From an uncultured Verrucomicrobiales bacterium (GTDB taxonomy: Bacteria > Verrucomicrobiota > Verrucomicrobiia > Verrucomicrobiales > Akkermansiaceae), in NCBI GenBank assembly GCA_937944055.1, contig CALDZJ010000020.1, forward strand, positions 1 through 34,890: DNA of 34,890 nt, given 5' to 3'. This document shows, one piece after another, positions 14,977 to 22,130 of this stretch. Below the pieces are notes generated by a model that was given only the letters and a program-made list of their open reading frames with translations, searched no databases and was not told where the DNA came from. How positions within the stretch are numbered: position 1 is the first letter of the stretch; each line of letters opens with the position of its first letter. The position numbers and the translations under genes were made by a program.

Positions 14977-17142
14977 CTAATTAACGGGAACCGCTTGCGG
15001 AATGTCATCGACAGGCTGGGCCTGCGGAATGTCCTCCCGTTTGGCGGCTGGGGCGGGTTCTACAATCTGGGCCCGCCCTGGCGAGATGGGGCCATTTTTA
15101 ATGTCAGGAAGGCGGTCAGCCCCTTTCATAATATCGACCCAGATCGGGAGAGCGAGGCTGGCTCCGGAGCCTCTCTTGACGATTGTTTCTCCGCCATCCA
15201 TTCCGACCCAGACCGCACAAGTCATGGCGGAAGTGTAGCCGGCATACCAGGCATCGTTCGGGCCATTGGTGGTTCCGGTTTTTCCGCCAGAGGGAGCGCG
15301 GAAGCCGTAGCTAGAACGCACGGCGCGTGCGGTTCCGCTGCGGTTCACTTCCTCAAGCAGCGCGGAGACTTCCCAAGCCGGTGCGGGGGAGGTGGCTTGG
15401 TAGGCGATGGGGCCATTTTCCCAGAGGGTTTTTCCGCTGCGGTCCTTAATCCGCTGGATGTAATAGGGGCGGTAGCGGCTGCCCCCATTCGGAAAGATGC
15501 TGTAGGCGCTCGCCACGGTCTCGGGTGAGGCTCCCCAAGAGCCGAGGTAAGATGAGGGGACGCGCGGAATCTTTTTACTATCAAATCCGGCCAGCCGGGC
15601 CACTTCGATCACGCTATCCAGTCCGGCCACACTGGCGACACGGATTGCGGAGGTGTTCCGGGACTCGATGAGGGCCTGACTGACGCGGATCTTAGGGTAA
15701 TACTTGCCATCCGAATTTGCAGGATTCCAGTTCGGGTCATCGCCCGTGATCTCGCCGGGGTCTAGGCGGAGGTCACTGACGAAGTCATAGGGCTTGATGT
15801 CTTGATCAAAGGCGGCGAGGAACATGAAGGGTTTAAAAAGTGAGCCGATTTGGCGGCGTGATTGCAGGGCGCGATTAAACTGAGATTCACTGGCGTCTCG
15901 CCCGCCCACGATGGCCAAGACTGCACCGCTTTGATTGTCGATCACTACGGCGGCCCCTTGGACATAGTTGGGGTCCCCTTGGCGATTCCATTGAGCTCGT
16001 TTTTGGTGGGGGTAAGCGGAGCGTTGTTCGAGCTGAGAGAGACGCCGCTCGATGGAGCGCTCGGCGATTTCTTGAATGTTCGGGTCGAGTGTGGTCTCAA
16101 TGATGAGGCCACCATCGCGGAGGTTTTCTTCTTCGAGAATACGGTCGAGGTCCCGCCGGATTGCATCTAGAGCATAGCTTCCGGCTGTGATGCGGTTTCG
16201 CTTGGTTGAGATGTCTAAGGGAGCATTCTCGGCCCGCTCGGCTTCTTCTGCCGAGATGGCCTGATTTTCTACCATTTTTTCCAGAACCCAGTCGCGCTGT
16301 TGGGCGGCGCGTTTGGGGTGCCGGAAAGGGGAGAAGCGATTGGGGGCGCGGATGATGCCGACGAGAAGGGCGGATTGCGGGAGGCTGAGCTCACTGGCAG
16401 GCTTGTCAAAGTAGGTGCGTGAGGCCACTTCCACGCCACGGATCGAGCCGCCCCAGAAGATGCGGTTCATGTAGTGCTCGAGGATCTCATTTTTTTCAAA
16501 TTTCGACTCGATGCGAATCGCGATGAAGGTTTCGAGGATCTTACGATGGACTCCCTGTAGGATGTTTTCATTGGGCTTCTTGAGTACATAGCTGTTCCGG
16601 GCGAGCTGCATGCTGATTGTTCCGCCGCCTTCAAGTTTTCCACGTGTGAGAGCGCGGAAGACAACGCGGCCCATCGAGCGGAAATCAACTGCTCCATGGC
16701 TGCGGAAGCGCTTATCCTCTTGAGCGATGAGGGCGTTTACAAAGTGCTCGGGAATTTCGTCGTAAGTGATGATTTGGCGATTTTTCCCGTGCAGGTAGCC
16801 GATTTCTTGGCCTTTAGAGTTTTTAAGGATGTTGCCATCGCGGTCTAGGATCTCGGTGCGCGCGGGCATGGTGGAGACCTCTTTTAACTCATAAGTGCAA
16901 GCGATGGTGAAGTAGACGAGCGAGAGAATGAGACCTGCGAAGATCGCGAGGAGACCACCTGAGAAAAGCGTGCGGAGAGGCCACTTCAGCCCCTTCGGGA
17001 GATTTTGGGTCAGGGAGGCGATGAGGTAGAAGGGTGAAAAGAAGAAATGACCGGCTGAGAAGCTGGACTTAGGAGTCTTTTTCTTCGCCGATTTTCGAGC
17101 AGTTTTGGGGGACTTCTTTTTGGGGGTTTTACGAGGGGCCAT
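14977..17142 (-). CDS. Class A penicillin-binding protein (transglycosylase/transpeptidase)
   Basis: 721 residues. It polymerises and cross-links peptidoglycan on the outer face of the inner membrane. A Lys-rich cytoplasmic tail (residues 1-27) precedes one membrane segment at about 60-83. The GT51 glycosyltransferase domain has EDKRFRSHG with the catalytic Glu142, GGGTISMQLARN near 172-183, and KILETFIAIRIES near 201-213. The transpeptidase domain has the serine motif GSLFKP (Ser434, Lys437), SRN (494-496) and KTGTT (621-625), so both activities look intact. The C-terminal tail is proline/alanine-rich and holds a short repeat (IPQAQPVD, IPQAVPVN). The start is ATG at 17142. No other cell-wall synthesis gene adjoins it, although the amidase lies 5 kb away. 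Confidence 0.95.
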   Translation of the reverse strand: MAPRKTPKKKSPKTARKSAKKKTPKSSFSAGHFFFSPFYLIASLTQNLPKGLKWPLRTLFSGGLLAIFAGLILSLVYFTIACTYELKEVSTMPARTEILDRDGNILKNSKGQEIGYLHGKNRQIITYDEIPEHFVNALIAQEDKRFRSHGAVDFRSMGRVVFRALTRGKLEGGGTISMQLARNSYVLKKPNENILQGVHRKILETFIAIRIESKFEKNEILEHYMNRIFWGGSIRGVEVASRTYFDKPASELSLPQSALLVGIIRAPNRFSPFRHPKRAAQQRDWVLEKMVENQAISAEEAERAENAPLDISTKRNRITAGSYALDAIRRDLDRILEEENLRDGGLIIETTLDPNIQEIAERSIERRLSQLEQRSAYPHQKRAQWNRQGDPNYVQGAAVVIDNQSGAVLAIVGGRDASESQFNRALQSRRQIGSLFKPFMFLAAFDQDIKPYDFVSDLRLDPGEITGDDPNWNPANSDGKYYPKIRVSQALIESRNTSAIRVASVAGLDSVIEVARLAGFDSKKIPRVPSSYLGSWGASPETVASAYSIFPNGGSRYRPYYIQRIKDRSGKTLWENGPIAYQATSPAPAWEVSALLEEVNRSGTARAVRSSYGFRAPSGGKTGTTNGPNDAWYAGYTSAMTCAVWVGMDGGETIVKRGSGASLALPIWVDIMKGADRLPDIKNGPISPGRAQIVEPAPAAKREDIPQAQPVDDIPQAVPVN

Positions 17143-17208
17143 CGTGTTCTTGGTGGGATCTTAGCGCTCCGGAAGCGGAGTCCAAGGCCTCATTTTTCAG
17201 GAGGTGAT

Positions 17209-18444
17209 CTAGGCAGAGGAGGGTGTCACTTTTTGGGGAGATTTACGGGGGAGGGCAAGAGTGCAGAGAACTGCGAGGAAGACACAGGCGGTGCTGACCC
17301 AGAGGCAGGCAGGCAGGCCGGCCCAAGCGTAGGTAAGGCCGGAGAGGAGGGTGCCGATGAGACGACCACCGGCATTTGCCATGTAGTAGAAGCCGACGTT
17401 TAGGGCGGCTTTATCGGCATCAGAGTAGGCGAGAATGAGGTAGGAGTGGAGGGCGGAGTTCATGGCGAAGACGATGCCGAAGATGAGGAGCCCGCCGAGG
17501 ATGGTGGGGGCGAGGTGGAAGCTGTTTTGTACGGCGAGGGCGAGGGCGGCGCTGATGATGAGAAGGATGAGTCCCCAGCGGAGGGTGGCTTGAGCAGATT
17601 GGGCGAGGGCTTCTTGCTTGCGCAGGAACTTTGGCGCGCTGGCTTGGACGATCCCGTATCCAATGACCCAGGTGGCCATGAAGGCTCCGGTGGTGCTGTG
17701 GGACCATTGAAAAATAGAACTCAGAAAAATGGGGAGGCCGACGACGAACCAGACATCGCGCGAGGCGAAGAGGAAGAAGCGGGCGGCGGAGAGGATGTTG
17801 ATCTCGCGAGTCTTAGAGAAGAGTTCGCGGAATTTGGGTTTTTGTTTCGAGCGGCCGAGGTCTCCTTTGAGGGAGAATTTGATGAGAAGTAAAGTGAGGC
17901 CGAGGGCGATGGCCATGGAGTAGAGGGCCCAGTGAAAGCCGAGGGTGGTGAGGAGGAAGCCACCTAGGAAAAAGCCGATTCCTTTGAGGGCGTTTTTGGA
18001 TCCGGTGAGGAGGGCGACCCATTTAAAGAGGCCGGATTGGGCCTCGGTGGTGTCTTTAGGAACAAGGACACGGACCGCGCTTTTTGAACTCATTTTAGTG
18101 AGGTCCTTGGCGATGCCGGAGAGGGCTTGGGTGCCCATGATGTAGGCGATGGTGAGGGGAAGACTCCAAGTAGGGGTGAGGAGGGAGAGGAGAATGAGGG
18201 AGAGGATTTGGAGAAAGAGGCCTGAGGTGAGGGTGATTCTGAGGCCTTTGGAGGACGCGAGCCAGCCACCGAAGAGGTTGGTGAGGATGCCGCAGAATTC
18301 GTAGAGGAGGAAGAGAAAGGCGAGCTGGAGGGCGCTGAGCCCGCGGTCGTGAAAGTGGAGGAGGACAAGCATGCGCAAGGCGCCATCGGTCAGGGTGAAA
18401 ACCCAGTAGGCGAGGGTGACGAGGGCGTAGGCGCGGGAAGTCAT
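17209..18444 (-). CDS. arsJ: ArsJ, organoarsenical (1-arseno-3-phosphoglycerate) efflux MFS transporter
   Basis: About 411 residues with roughly 12 hydrophobic segments, a Major Facilitator transporter. The opening ALVTLAYWVFTLTDGALRML, then LHFHDRGLSALQLAFLFLLY and EFCGILTNLFGGWLASSKGL, is what I know as the conserved ArsJ start. The gene lies directly downstream of a GAPDH gene in an arsR operon, the defining ArsJ context. The known role is export of the unstable 1-arseno-3-phosphoglycerate made by the GAPDH, which breaks down to arsenate outside. I start at ATG 18444 (MTSRAY), which fits the family. The frame stays open upstream to a TTG at 18540, but that stretch encodes a 15-base tandem repeat (ILHSS units) and is not family-like. 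About 100 bases separate it from the GAPDH stop. It is the last gene of the operon. Confidence 0.9.
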   Translation of the reverse strand: MTSRAYALVTLAYWVFTLTDGALRMLVLLHFHDRGLSALQLAFLFLLYEFCGILTNLFGGWLASSKGLRITLTSGLFLQILSLILLSLLTPTWSLPLTIAYIMGTQALSGIAKDLTKMSSKSAVRVLVPKDTTEAQSGLFKWVALLTGSKNALKGIGFFLGGFLLTTLGFHWALYSMAIALGLTLLLIKFSLKGDLGRSKQKPKFRELFSKTREINILSAARFFLFASRDVWFVVGLPIFLSSIFQWSHSTTGAFMATWVIGYGIVQASAPKFLRKQEALAQSAQATLRWGLILLIISAALALAVQNSFHLAPTILGGLLIFGIVFAMNSALHSYLILAYSDADKAALNVGFYYMANAGGRLIGTLLSGLTYAWAGLPACLWVSTACVFLAVLCTLALPRKSPQKVTPSSA

Positions 18445-18451
18445 GGGAATG

Positions 18452-18496
18452 GACGAATGCAGAATAGACGAATGCAGAATGGATGAATGATGGAGC
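18452..18496. repeat. 15-bp tandem repeat between the GAPDH and arsJ genes
   Basis: Three adjacent 15-base units of consensus GACGAATGCAGAATA, the third degenerate (18452-18466, 18467-18481, 18482-18496), immediately before the arsJ start codon on the minus strand. The reverse reading keeps the arsJ frame open (ILHSS repeats). They occupy the place where the arsJ ribosome binding site should be. Confidence 0.8.
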
Positions 18497-18544
18497 TTGG
18501 TGGAGGGGGGGATGCCGTTTGGGGTTTGTTGATTCTGCAATTGT

Positions 18545-19552
18545 TCATTTGTTCATTTTCTCCGCCACTTGTTTGCTGAGGTCGATCATGCGGTTGGCGT
18601 AGCCCCATTCGTTGTCGTACCAGACGAGGAGTTTGAGCTGGGTGTTGTTGACCATCATGGTGGAGGGGGCATCGATGATGCCGGAGCGAGGGTCGTTGAC
18701 GTAGTCGGCGCTGACGAGGGGACGTTCTTCGTAGCCGAGGATGCCGGCGAGGGAGGTGAGGCTGGCTTGTTTGAGGGCGGCGTTGACTTCTTCGACGGTG
18801 GTTTCTTTTTGGAGTTCGAAGACGCAGTCGGTGAGGGAGGCATTGAGCAAGGGGACGCGGACGGCGACGCCATTGAGGAGGCCCTTGAGCTCGGGGTAAA
18901 TCATGGTGATGGCAGTGGCGCTGCCGGTGGTGGTGGGGATGAGGGAATTGACGGCGGAACGGGCGCGGCGGAGGTCGGCGTGGGGGGCATCGACAATGGT
19001 TTGAGTGTTGGTGAGGTCGTGCATGGTGGTGATCATGCCGTGTTTGATGCCGAAGGTCTCGTGAATGACTTTGACGGCGGGGGCGATGCAGTTGGTGGTG
19101 CAAGAGGCGGCAGTGATGAGGTGATGCTCGGTCGGGTTGTAGAGGTGATCATTGCAACCGACGACGACGTTGAGCGCGCCTTCTTTCACGGGAGCGGCGA
19201 CGATGATTTTTTTGACGCCTTGGTCGAAGTAGTTTTGGAGAAGTTCCGGAGTGCGGAACTTGCCGGAGCACTCGAGGACGATGTCGCAGCCGGACCAGTC
19301 GGTGGCTTCGATGGTGTCGTTTTGAGAATGAGTGATGCGATGTCCGTCGATGGTCACGGAGTTTTCGTCGCTTGTGATGTCGTGATCCCAGGTTCCGTGA
19401 ACGGTGTCGAACTGAAGGAGGTGGGCCGAGGTGGCGGCGGGGCCGTGGGCTTCGTTGATGTGAATGAAGTTTAGGTTTGGGTCGCCGAAGGCGGCGCGGA
19501 GGTCGAGGCGTCCGATACGGCCGAAGCCGTTGATTCCGATGTTGGTGCTCAT
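18545..19552 (-). CDS. ArsJ-associated glyceraldehyde-3-phosphate dehydrogenase
   Basis: 335 residues. In this operon type the enzyme uses arsenate in place of phosphate on glyceraldehyde 3-phosphate to make 1-arseno-3-phosphoglycerate, the ArsJ substrate. The NAD-binding start is [18 protein letters not shown]. The active site SCTTNCIAP contains Cys151, and His178 lies in [32 protein letters not shown] and [12 protein letters not shown] are the usual GAPDH signatures. The segment [25 protein letters not shown] near residues 29-53 differs from glycolytic enzymes in the way I associate with the ArsJ-linked subfamily. It begins at ATG 19552, three bases after the DUF6428 stop, so it is clearly cotranscribed. 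A role as the main glycolytic GAPDH cannot be excluded but is made unlikely by the context. Confidence 0.92.
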   Translation of the reverse strand: MSTNIGINGFGRIGRLDLRAAFGDPNLNFIHINEAHGPAATSAHLLQFDTVHGTWDHDITSDENSVTIDGHRITHSQNDTIEATDWSGCDIVLECSGKFRTPELLQNYFDQGVKKIIVAAPVKEGALNVVVGCNDHLYNPTEHHLITAASCTTNCIAPAVKVIHETFGIKHGMITTMHDLTNTQTIVDAPHADLRRARSAVNSLIPTTTGSATAITMIYPELKGLLNGVAVRVPLLNASLTDCVFELQKETTVEEVNAALKQASLTSLAGILGYEERPLVSADYVNDPRSGIIDAPSTMMVNNTQLKLLVWYDNEWGYANRMIDLSKQVAEKMNK

Positions 19553-19555
19553 GGT

Positions 19556-20011
19556 TTAAGAATTTCGATTAGGGATAGCGGGAAGGCTGAAGTCGGGTTG
19601 AGGGAGGCAAATATCCTTGGCGAGGCAGTCGGCCTTTTTCAAGGAGAGTTGGAAGATGATTTGTCCATCAGTGAGGTGATGGGAGTGGATGGGGAGTCGG
19701 GTGAGGACGGGGGCCTCGTGCTCGAACTCGACGGGAATCTCATCGCTTTCGAAGAGAGCGCGGGCGGCATCGAGAATGCGAGCGAGTTTCCCCGCTTCGA
19801 TGCGGTGATTATAGTCGTGAGCGAGCCAGACTTGGAGGACGCAGGCTTGCTCGGAGTGCTTTCTTCCACCGCAATCGACGAAGGATTTCGATAAGGCTCC
19901 CACTTCAGTGATGTGAAAGTGTGGAGGGACGGTGGCGCCGTCGGGAAGGGCGAGAGAGATGCCGCATTTGGGATTTGCGGCGAGGAGTTGGTGGAATTCT
20001 GAGAAGTTCAC
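19556..20011 (-). CDS. DUF6428 family protein of the ars operon
   Basis: 151 residues from a GTG start. The protein reads VNFSEFHQLLAANPKCGISL, then LALPDGATVPPHFHITEVG and FVDCGGRKHSEQACVLQVWL, with AHDYNHRIEAGKLARILDAA and IFQLSLKKADCLAKDIC at the end. The PPHFHITEVG and DCGG segments are what I recognise as DUF6428, a family commonly next to arsR. Its function is unknown; several Cys and His residues could bind a metal or metalloid. I place the start at GTG 20011, one base after the arsR TAA (TAA-A-GTG), because the open frame upstream to 20236 is only the shadow of arsR in another frame. It was therefore probably translated by coupling with arsR, and is followed by GAPDH after three bases. 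Confidence 0.85.
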   Translation of the reverse strand: MNFSEFHQLLAANPKCGISLALPDGATVPPHFHITEVGALSKSFVDCGGRKHSEQACVLQVWLAHDYNHRIEAGKLARILDAARALFESDEIPVEFEHEAPVLTRLPIHSHHLTDGQIIFQLSLKKADCLAKDICLPQPDFSLPAIPNRNS

Positions 20012-20012
20012 T

Positions 20013-20303
20013 TTAGCAACAGTCGCTTGGGCTTGAGAGGGAGTCGATGCAGCGGAAGAATTCGTCGAGGCAATTACAGGCGAGCGAGTAGTGAATGTGG
20101 AGGCCTGTTTTGCAGCAAGTGACCCAGCCGGCTTCGCGCATGATGGTGAGGTGCTTTGAGACAGTGGAGAGATCGCCGCCGATCTGTAGGTGGAGTTCGC
20201 TAACGCAGGAGGTCTTTTCCGAGAGAATCTCGGCAATGCGAATGCGGGTGGGGTGAGCGAGGGCCTTAATGACCGAGACGCGATTTTGAGAAAGCTTTAA
20301 CAC
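20013..20303 (-). CDS. arsR: ArsR family metalloregulatory repressor
   Basis: 96 residues, a typical small winged-helix repressor. ALAHPTRIRIAEIL (14-27) is the family signature start. The HTH recognition part is LQIGGDLSTVSKHLTIMREAGWV (39-61). It has eight cysteines, at 33, 63, 64, 76, 78, 85, 95 and 96, more than most ArsR proteins; the pairs after the wing are candidates for arsenite or antimonite binding, but the usual ELCVCDL motif at helix alpha-3 is not seen (here TSCVSEL, one Cys). It heads the operon arsR-DUF6428-GAPDH-arsJ. Start is GTG at 20303 and no earlier start is seen. A 28-base inverted repeat covers the start region, giving direct autoregulation. Confidence 0.92.
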   Translation of the reverse strand: MLKLSQNRVSVIKALAHPTRIRIAEILSEKTSCVSELHLQIGGDLSTVSKHLTIMREAGWVTCCKTGLHIHYSLACNCLDEFFRCIDSLSSPSDCC

Positions 20304-20328
20304 TACTTGGCGAAAGTGCCAAATAGTG
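20301..20328 (-). promoter_or_regulatory. ArsR operator (inverted repeat) at the arsR start
   Basis: On the minus strand the arms CACTATTTGGC and GCCAAGTAGTG are separated by ACTTTC. Ten of eleven base pairs match. It ends in the GTG start codon of arsR itself. A TTGACT hexamer is at 20340-20335, just upstream, and could be the -35 of a promoter with its -10 inside the repeat, though no good -10 is visible. Repressor binding here would block both polymerase and the translation start region. Confidence 0.75.
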
Positions 20329-20344
20329 AAAGGAAGTCAAAACG

Positions 20345-20376
20345 AAAAATCCCGCAGTCCGGAGACGGCGGGATTT
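20345..20376 (-). terminator. Rho-independent terminator after rpsP
   Basis: Minus-strand stem AAATCCCGC / GCGGGATTT, continuing into a T-rich tail (TTTTTCGTTTT). It is placed 22 bases after the rpsP stop codon, so it ends that transcript before the arsR promoter. Confidence 0.85.
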
Positions 20377-20398
20377 GGAAAGTGATTAGAAAGGAAGC

Positions 20399-20641
20399 TT
20401 AGGAAGCCTTGCGCACTTTTTTGATGATGCTAGCGACGGTTCCGCTGGGCTTTGCGCCAACGCCGAGCCACTTATCAGCTTTTTCGAGGTCAAGGGTGTA
20501 ATTTTCACCTTCAGCCATGGGGTTATATGTTCCCAGCTGCTCGATGTAACGTCCGTCGCGGCGCTTACGGCTGTCAACGGCTACGATCTTGTAATAGGGA
20601 CGGTCCTTGGAACCTTGGCGAGTGAGTCTGAGAGCTACCAT
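20399..20641 (-). CDS. rpsP: 30S ribosomal protein S16
   Basis: 80 residues, the usual S16 length. The sequence [19 protein letters not shown], then [21 protein letters not shown] and [17 protein letters not shown], matches S16 throughout. I start at ATG 20641. The open frame to 20692 adds residues not found in S16 and starts with an unlikely codon. In many bacteria rpsP is followed by rimM, trmD and rplS; here the terminator shows it is alone, with arsR downstream. Confidence 0.97.
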   Translation of the reverse strand: MVALRLTRQGSKDRPYYKIVAVDSRKRRDGRYIEQLGTYNPMAEGENYTLDLEKADKWLGVGAKPSGTVASIIKKVRKAS

Positions 20642-20776
20642 AAAATAGTGGTGGTGGGCGCGGAAGCTGCCGGAAGATGCGGAGATTGCCAAGGTTTTTT
20701 TAAAGGTTTTTTGGGACTATTGGGACCGTGGCATTGCGCCGAGTGGAATCCGCAAAGCTGCTAGGGTTTACAGGCC

Positions 20777-21154
20777 TTATTTGTCGAGAAGGTGGGTGAT
20801 CCCGTGGACTTTCGGCTTTCCGGTGTCATCGAGGACGACAAAAACTAACTTATCGATCGTGAGGATCACATTCTTCGTGTCCTTATTCCTGACTTCGCAG
20901 CGTAGGGTCATCGAGGTCTGACCGAAAGATATCGTTTCTAGCCCAATCTCCACGACCTCCCCGTGATAAGCGGCGCTGAGAAAATTGATCTCGGACATGA
21001 ATTTCGTCACGACCCGTTTATCTTTTAGCTGACACATCGCATAGATGGCGGCCTCCTCATCGATCCATGCTAAGAGACGGCCTCCGAAGAGGGTTTGATT
21101 GCCGTTTAGGTCTTCGGGCTTCACCCACTTCCGCGTGAAAAATTGCATCGTCAT
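20777..21154 (-). CDS. Acyl-CoA thioesterase, hotdog fold (YciA/ACOT type)
   Basis: About 125 residues. WVKPEDLNGNQTLFGGRLLAWIDEEAAIYA is the classic start of the bacterial acyl-CoA thioesterase (BFIT/ACOT) family: the Asn and Asp in DLN...ID are the expected active-site residues, and TLFGGRLLAWID is the hotdog helix. The later segment SFGQTSMTLRCEVR and VFVVLDDTGKP complete the fold. The enzyme hydrolyses acyl-CoA; chain length is not predictable. The start is ATG 21154 or 21148; an in-frame TTG at 21184 is less likely. It lies upstream of rpsP on the same strand with 135 bases between, and no terminator is visible in that gap. Confidence 0.88.
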   Translation of the reverse strand: MTMQFFTRKWVKPEDLNGNQTLFGGRLLAWIDEEAAIYAMCQLKDKRVVTKFMSEINFLSAAYHGEVVEIGLETISFGQTSMTLRCEVRNKDTKNVILTIDKLVFVVLDDTGKPKVHGITHLLDK

Positions 21155-21262
21155 TAAAGAATCAAGATTTCGATCTAATCTCAAACTCTAAAAAGCGGCG
21201 ATGTGTCTTGTGCTGTTTGGAATAGAAGAGACTCAGTTTCTGGTGATATGGAGGGAGGAAAG

Positions 21263-22012
21263 TTACTCTCGGTAGAAGGCTCGGTAGTCCTTAGGGCTCA
21301 TGTGCATGACGGAAATAAAGGCACGGGTGAAGGAGGCGTGTTCCTGATAGCCGAGGGCGCTGGCGATCTGGCCGACGCTCAGGGTGGTGCTGAGAAGTTG
21401 TTCGCAGGCCGCAGCGATGCGGGCGCGGACGAGGTATTGCCGCGGGGTGGTGCCAAGGTATTTGCGAAAGCGCCGCTCTAAGCTGCTTACGGACATGCCT
21501 GCTTGTTTTGCGAGGAGGGGGACTTTGAGATCCGCGCCGAGGTTTTGATGGATTTGGTCGATGAGAACGGAAATGGCCCGGTGAGGCGTGGGTAGTGGAG
21601 GACCTTCGCCATGTTCGAGACGGCGTGAAACTCCGGCGGTGCCTAATACGTGTTGGTTTTTTCCGAAGAGGGGGATTTTAGAAGTCATGCGCCATTCGAT
21701 GCCCCCTCCGGGCCGGGTGACGAGCTCGAGCTTATTATGTAGGGGCTCTGAGCTGCGGATTACGGCTTCGTCATCCTCTCGGAAAAATTGCGCCATGGTG
21801 GGCGGGAAGAGTGACTCGTCCGTTTCGCCGATCAACTCCTCGGGTTTACGCTGGAGGAGCTGAGCGTAAGCCCGATTCACAAAGACGATCACGCCCGCGA
21901 CATCCTTCATCCAGAACATGACATCCGGAAGGGCCTCGAAGAGACCTAGGGCGATCTGACCGGGCTGGAGCCTTCGCGTAAAGTCAGAAAAACGGGAGTC
22001 GCTTGGGTTCAT
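21263..22012 (-). CDS. AraC family transcription regulator with N-terminal PAS domain
   Basis: 249 residues. Residues of about 20-130 form a PAS domain (GLFEALPDVMFWMKDVAGVIVFVNRAYAQLLQRKPEELIG, closing near VLGTAGVSRRLE). A C-terminal AraC-type DNA-binding domain with two helix-turn-helix units follows (LKVPLLAKQAGMSVSSLERRFRKYLGTTPRQYL and VGQIASALGYQEHASFTRAF). The usual sugar-binding cupin of AraC is absent, so the sensor signal may be a small ligand, redox or light state, or a metabolite bound by PAS. ATG at 22012. It faces away from xylA, with 118 bases between, a layout typical of a local regulator of the adjacent operon. Confidence 0.9.
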   Translation of the reverse strand: MNPSDSRFSDFTRRLQPGQIALGLFEALPDVMFWMKDVAGVIVFVNRAYAQLLQRKPEELIGETDESLFPPTMAQFFREDDEAVIRSSEPLHNKLELVTRPGGGIEWRMTSKIPLFGKNQHVLGTAGVSRRLEHGEGPPLPTPHRAISVLIDQIHQNLGADLKVPLLAKQAGMSVSSLERRFRKYLGTTPRQYLVRARIAAACEQLLSTTLSVGQIASALGYQEHASFTRAFISVMHMSPKDYRAFYRE

Positions 22013-22065
22013 GAAGGGTGACGAATTAGGACAAAAAAACGATGGAATGGATCATGGCCAAGTGA

Positions 22066-22087
22066 AAGAGATTTCTGCTAATCTCTT
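22066..22087. promoter_or_regulatory. Perfect inverted repeat between the PAS-AraC gene and xylA
   Basis: AAGAGATT, six-base spacer TCTGCT, AATCTCTT: eight exact pairs. It sits 54 bases from the regulator start and 44 bases from the xylA start, so it could be the operator of both divergent genes. AraC-type regulators more often use direct repeats, so another protein or an RNA hairpin is also possible. Confidence 0.55.
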
Positions 22088-22130
22088 CTTCCGGCCGGGG
22101 TGGTCCTGTCGGGTAAAATTTCCCCACTGA

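Noticed and set aside
18441-19103. 220-residue His/Arg/Pro-rich open frame on the minus strand within the GAPDH gene
   Set aside because: Composition typical of an out-of-frame reading, and it crosses the GAPDH stop and the tandem repeat; no motif.
18569-19474. 301-residue open frame opposite the GAPDH gene
   Set aside because: Gly/Asp/Val/Glu-rich without family motifs; it is the antisense shadow of a clearly conserved gene with high third-position GC.
20012-20236. N-terminal extension of the DUF6428 frame
   Set aside because: Lies in another frame of arsR and is low-complexity Ser/Ala-rich; the family-like sequence starts at GTG 20011.
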